DNA of 6,557 bases, from assembly GCA_012514785.1 (NCBI GenBank), contig JAAYZP010000396.1, positions 1 through 6,557 on the forward strand, given 5' to 3'. The position numbers were made by a program, and so were the translations under genes. Under the pieces are notes generated by a model. It worked only from the letters and a program-made list of their open reading frames with translations, was not told the origin of the DNA and did not search any database. Within the stretch, counting starts at the first letter, position 1. Every line of letters begins with the position of its first letter. Below, in pieces: positions 5,985-6,557 of this stretch. The DNA is from Propionibacterium sp. (GTDB lineage Bacteria; Actinomycetota; Actinomycetes; Propionibacteriales; Propionibacteriaceae).

Positions 5985-5990
5985 TAAGAT
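5985..5990 (+). promoter_or_regulatory. Possible -10 element for the hydrolase gene
   Basis: TAAGAT fits the actinobacterial TANNNT -10 pattern and lies 41 bp upstream of the hydrolase ATG, in an otherwise GC-rich leader. No recognisable -35 hexamer sits 16-19 bp upstream, so this is weak. On the opposite strand, TATGCT (5861-5866) is a similarly weak candidate for cobT. Confidence 0.3.
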
Positions 5991-6031
5991 GTCTGATGTC
6001 AGTTGTCGAGGTTGACCTGTCGAGAGGCACC

Positions 6032-6557
6032 ATGAACCACCCACGCCCCGCGTTCGAGCCGCACACCCGGCACATGCTGGATCTCTGGCGACGCTCTGGT
6101 CTGGCCCAACCCCTCAGCGCGCCGACGATCGCGGGGCGCCGCGAACCCGTCGACGTGGGCCGCGACTTCGTGCTCCGCCACACCGGCCTCGAACACCGCG
6201 ACATCACCATCGACGGCCCCGACGGCGCCCTCACCGTCGCGCTCCTCCGCCGCCCGGGCGCGGCACCCGGCGGGCCGCTCACCTTCTGGTTCCACGGCGG
6301 CGGCCTCGTCATGGGCAACCGCTTCAGCAGCGTTGAGGTCATCCACTGGCTGCTGGAGACCCACGGCGGCGTCATCGTCAGCCCCGAGTACCGGCTCGCG
6401 CCCGAACACCCGGCGCCCGCCGGTATGGAGGACTGCTACGCCACCTACCGGTGGGGGGTCGAGCACGCCGACGAGCTCGGCGTCGACGTCGCCCGCACCC
6501 TGATCACCGGCATGAGCGGCGGCGGCAACCTCGCGCTGGCCGTCGCGCTCGCCGCCC
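6032..6557 (+). CDS. Alpha/beta hydrolase, hormone-sensitive-lipase family (3' partial)
   Basis: The gene runs off the right edge after 175 codons. The protein begins MNHPRPAFEP. It shows the oxyanion-hole motif HGGG (88-91, in FWFHGGGLVMGN), the family motif EYRLAPEHPAPA (119-130) and the nucleophile elbow GMSGG with Ser-162. Together these define the bacterial HSL-like (family IV) carboxylesterases, which hydrolyse short- to medium-chain esters. In the elbow the usual GDSAGG is GMSGGG. The Asp and His of the triad would lie beyond the window. The start ATG 6032-6034 has GAGAGG at 6022-6027, 4 nt upstream. No signal peptide is seen, so it is probably cytoplasmic. It diverges from cobT and has no evident link to cobalamin. 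The substrate is unknown. Confidence 0.9.
   Translation, partial: MNHPRPAFEPHTRHMLDLWRRSGLAQPLSAPTIAGRREPVDVGRDFVLRHTGLEHRDITIDGPDGALTVALLRRPGAAPGGPLTFWFHGGGLVMGNRFSSVEVIHWLLETHGGVIVSPEYRLAPEHPAPAGMEDCYATYRWGVEHADELGVDVARTLITGMSGGGNLALAVALAA

Noticed and set aside
5827..6031. Cobalamin riboswitch upstream of cobT
   Set aside because: The minus strand has a CCGCACAAC stretch superficially like the CCCGCAACTG core, but it is explained by the 50-bp hairpin and there is no B12-box (GCCACTG-like) or surrounding conserved segments. An Rfam search would decide.
5827..6375. Upstream extension of the cobT reading frame (to 528 residues)
   Set aside because: The family sequence starts at MQLPDVPDL with a good ribosome site. 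The extension crosses the divergent promoter region and runs antisense to the hydrolase gene.

Overview
The window is chromosomal DNA with very high GC and strong G/C third-position bias, typical of an actinobacterium. An E. coli FumA-like class I fumarase next to late cobalamin genes would fit the Propionibacteriaceae or a relative, but that placement is an inference from gene content; no rRNA or other phylogenetic marker is present. Six protein genes are complete and two run off the window edges.

Layout from left to right. The 3' end of a class I fumarate hydratase gene (+) is followed by a 63-bp convergent gap with a strong GC hairpin. Next come three minus-strand genes, in transcription order: a membrane-anchored protein with a degenerate PIG-L/LmbE-like domain (3191 to 2376), an OmpR-class sensor histidine kinase (2318 to 843) and its response regulator (865 to 203, overlapping the kinase gene by 23 bp). 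Upstream of the membrane protein is a 228-bp gene-free stretch. It holds a perfect 8-3-8 tandem direct repeat, which looks like an OmpR-family operator, and a 107-bp nested inverted repeat. Further right, also on the minus strand, lies a tightly coupled cobalamin nucleotide-loop operon cobT-cobS-cobC, joined by two ATGA overlaps. The divergent intergenic region 5827-6031 contains a 50-bp imperfect hairpin. It separates cobT from a plus-strand alpha/beta hydrolase of the hormone-sensitive-lipase family, cut by the right edge.

How the genes work together. CobT activates the lower-ligand base to alpha-ribazole phosphate. CobS joins alpha-ribazole (or its phosphate) to adenosylcobinamide-GDP. CobC removes the phosphate. 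The GDP-forming enzyme CobU/CobP is not visible here. The two-component pair is complete, with its phosphorylation residues intact, and is probably a separate unit. The adjacent membrane protein and the direct repeat upstream of it suggest, without proof, that this protein is part of the same circuit. Nothing in the window looks like a large novel defence or mobile system. The best leads are the catalytically degenerate PIG-L-like membrane protein, the direct-repeat operator and the nested palindrome.
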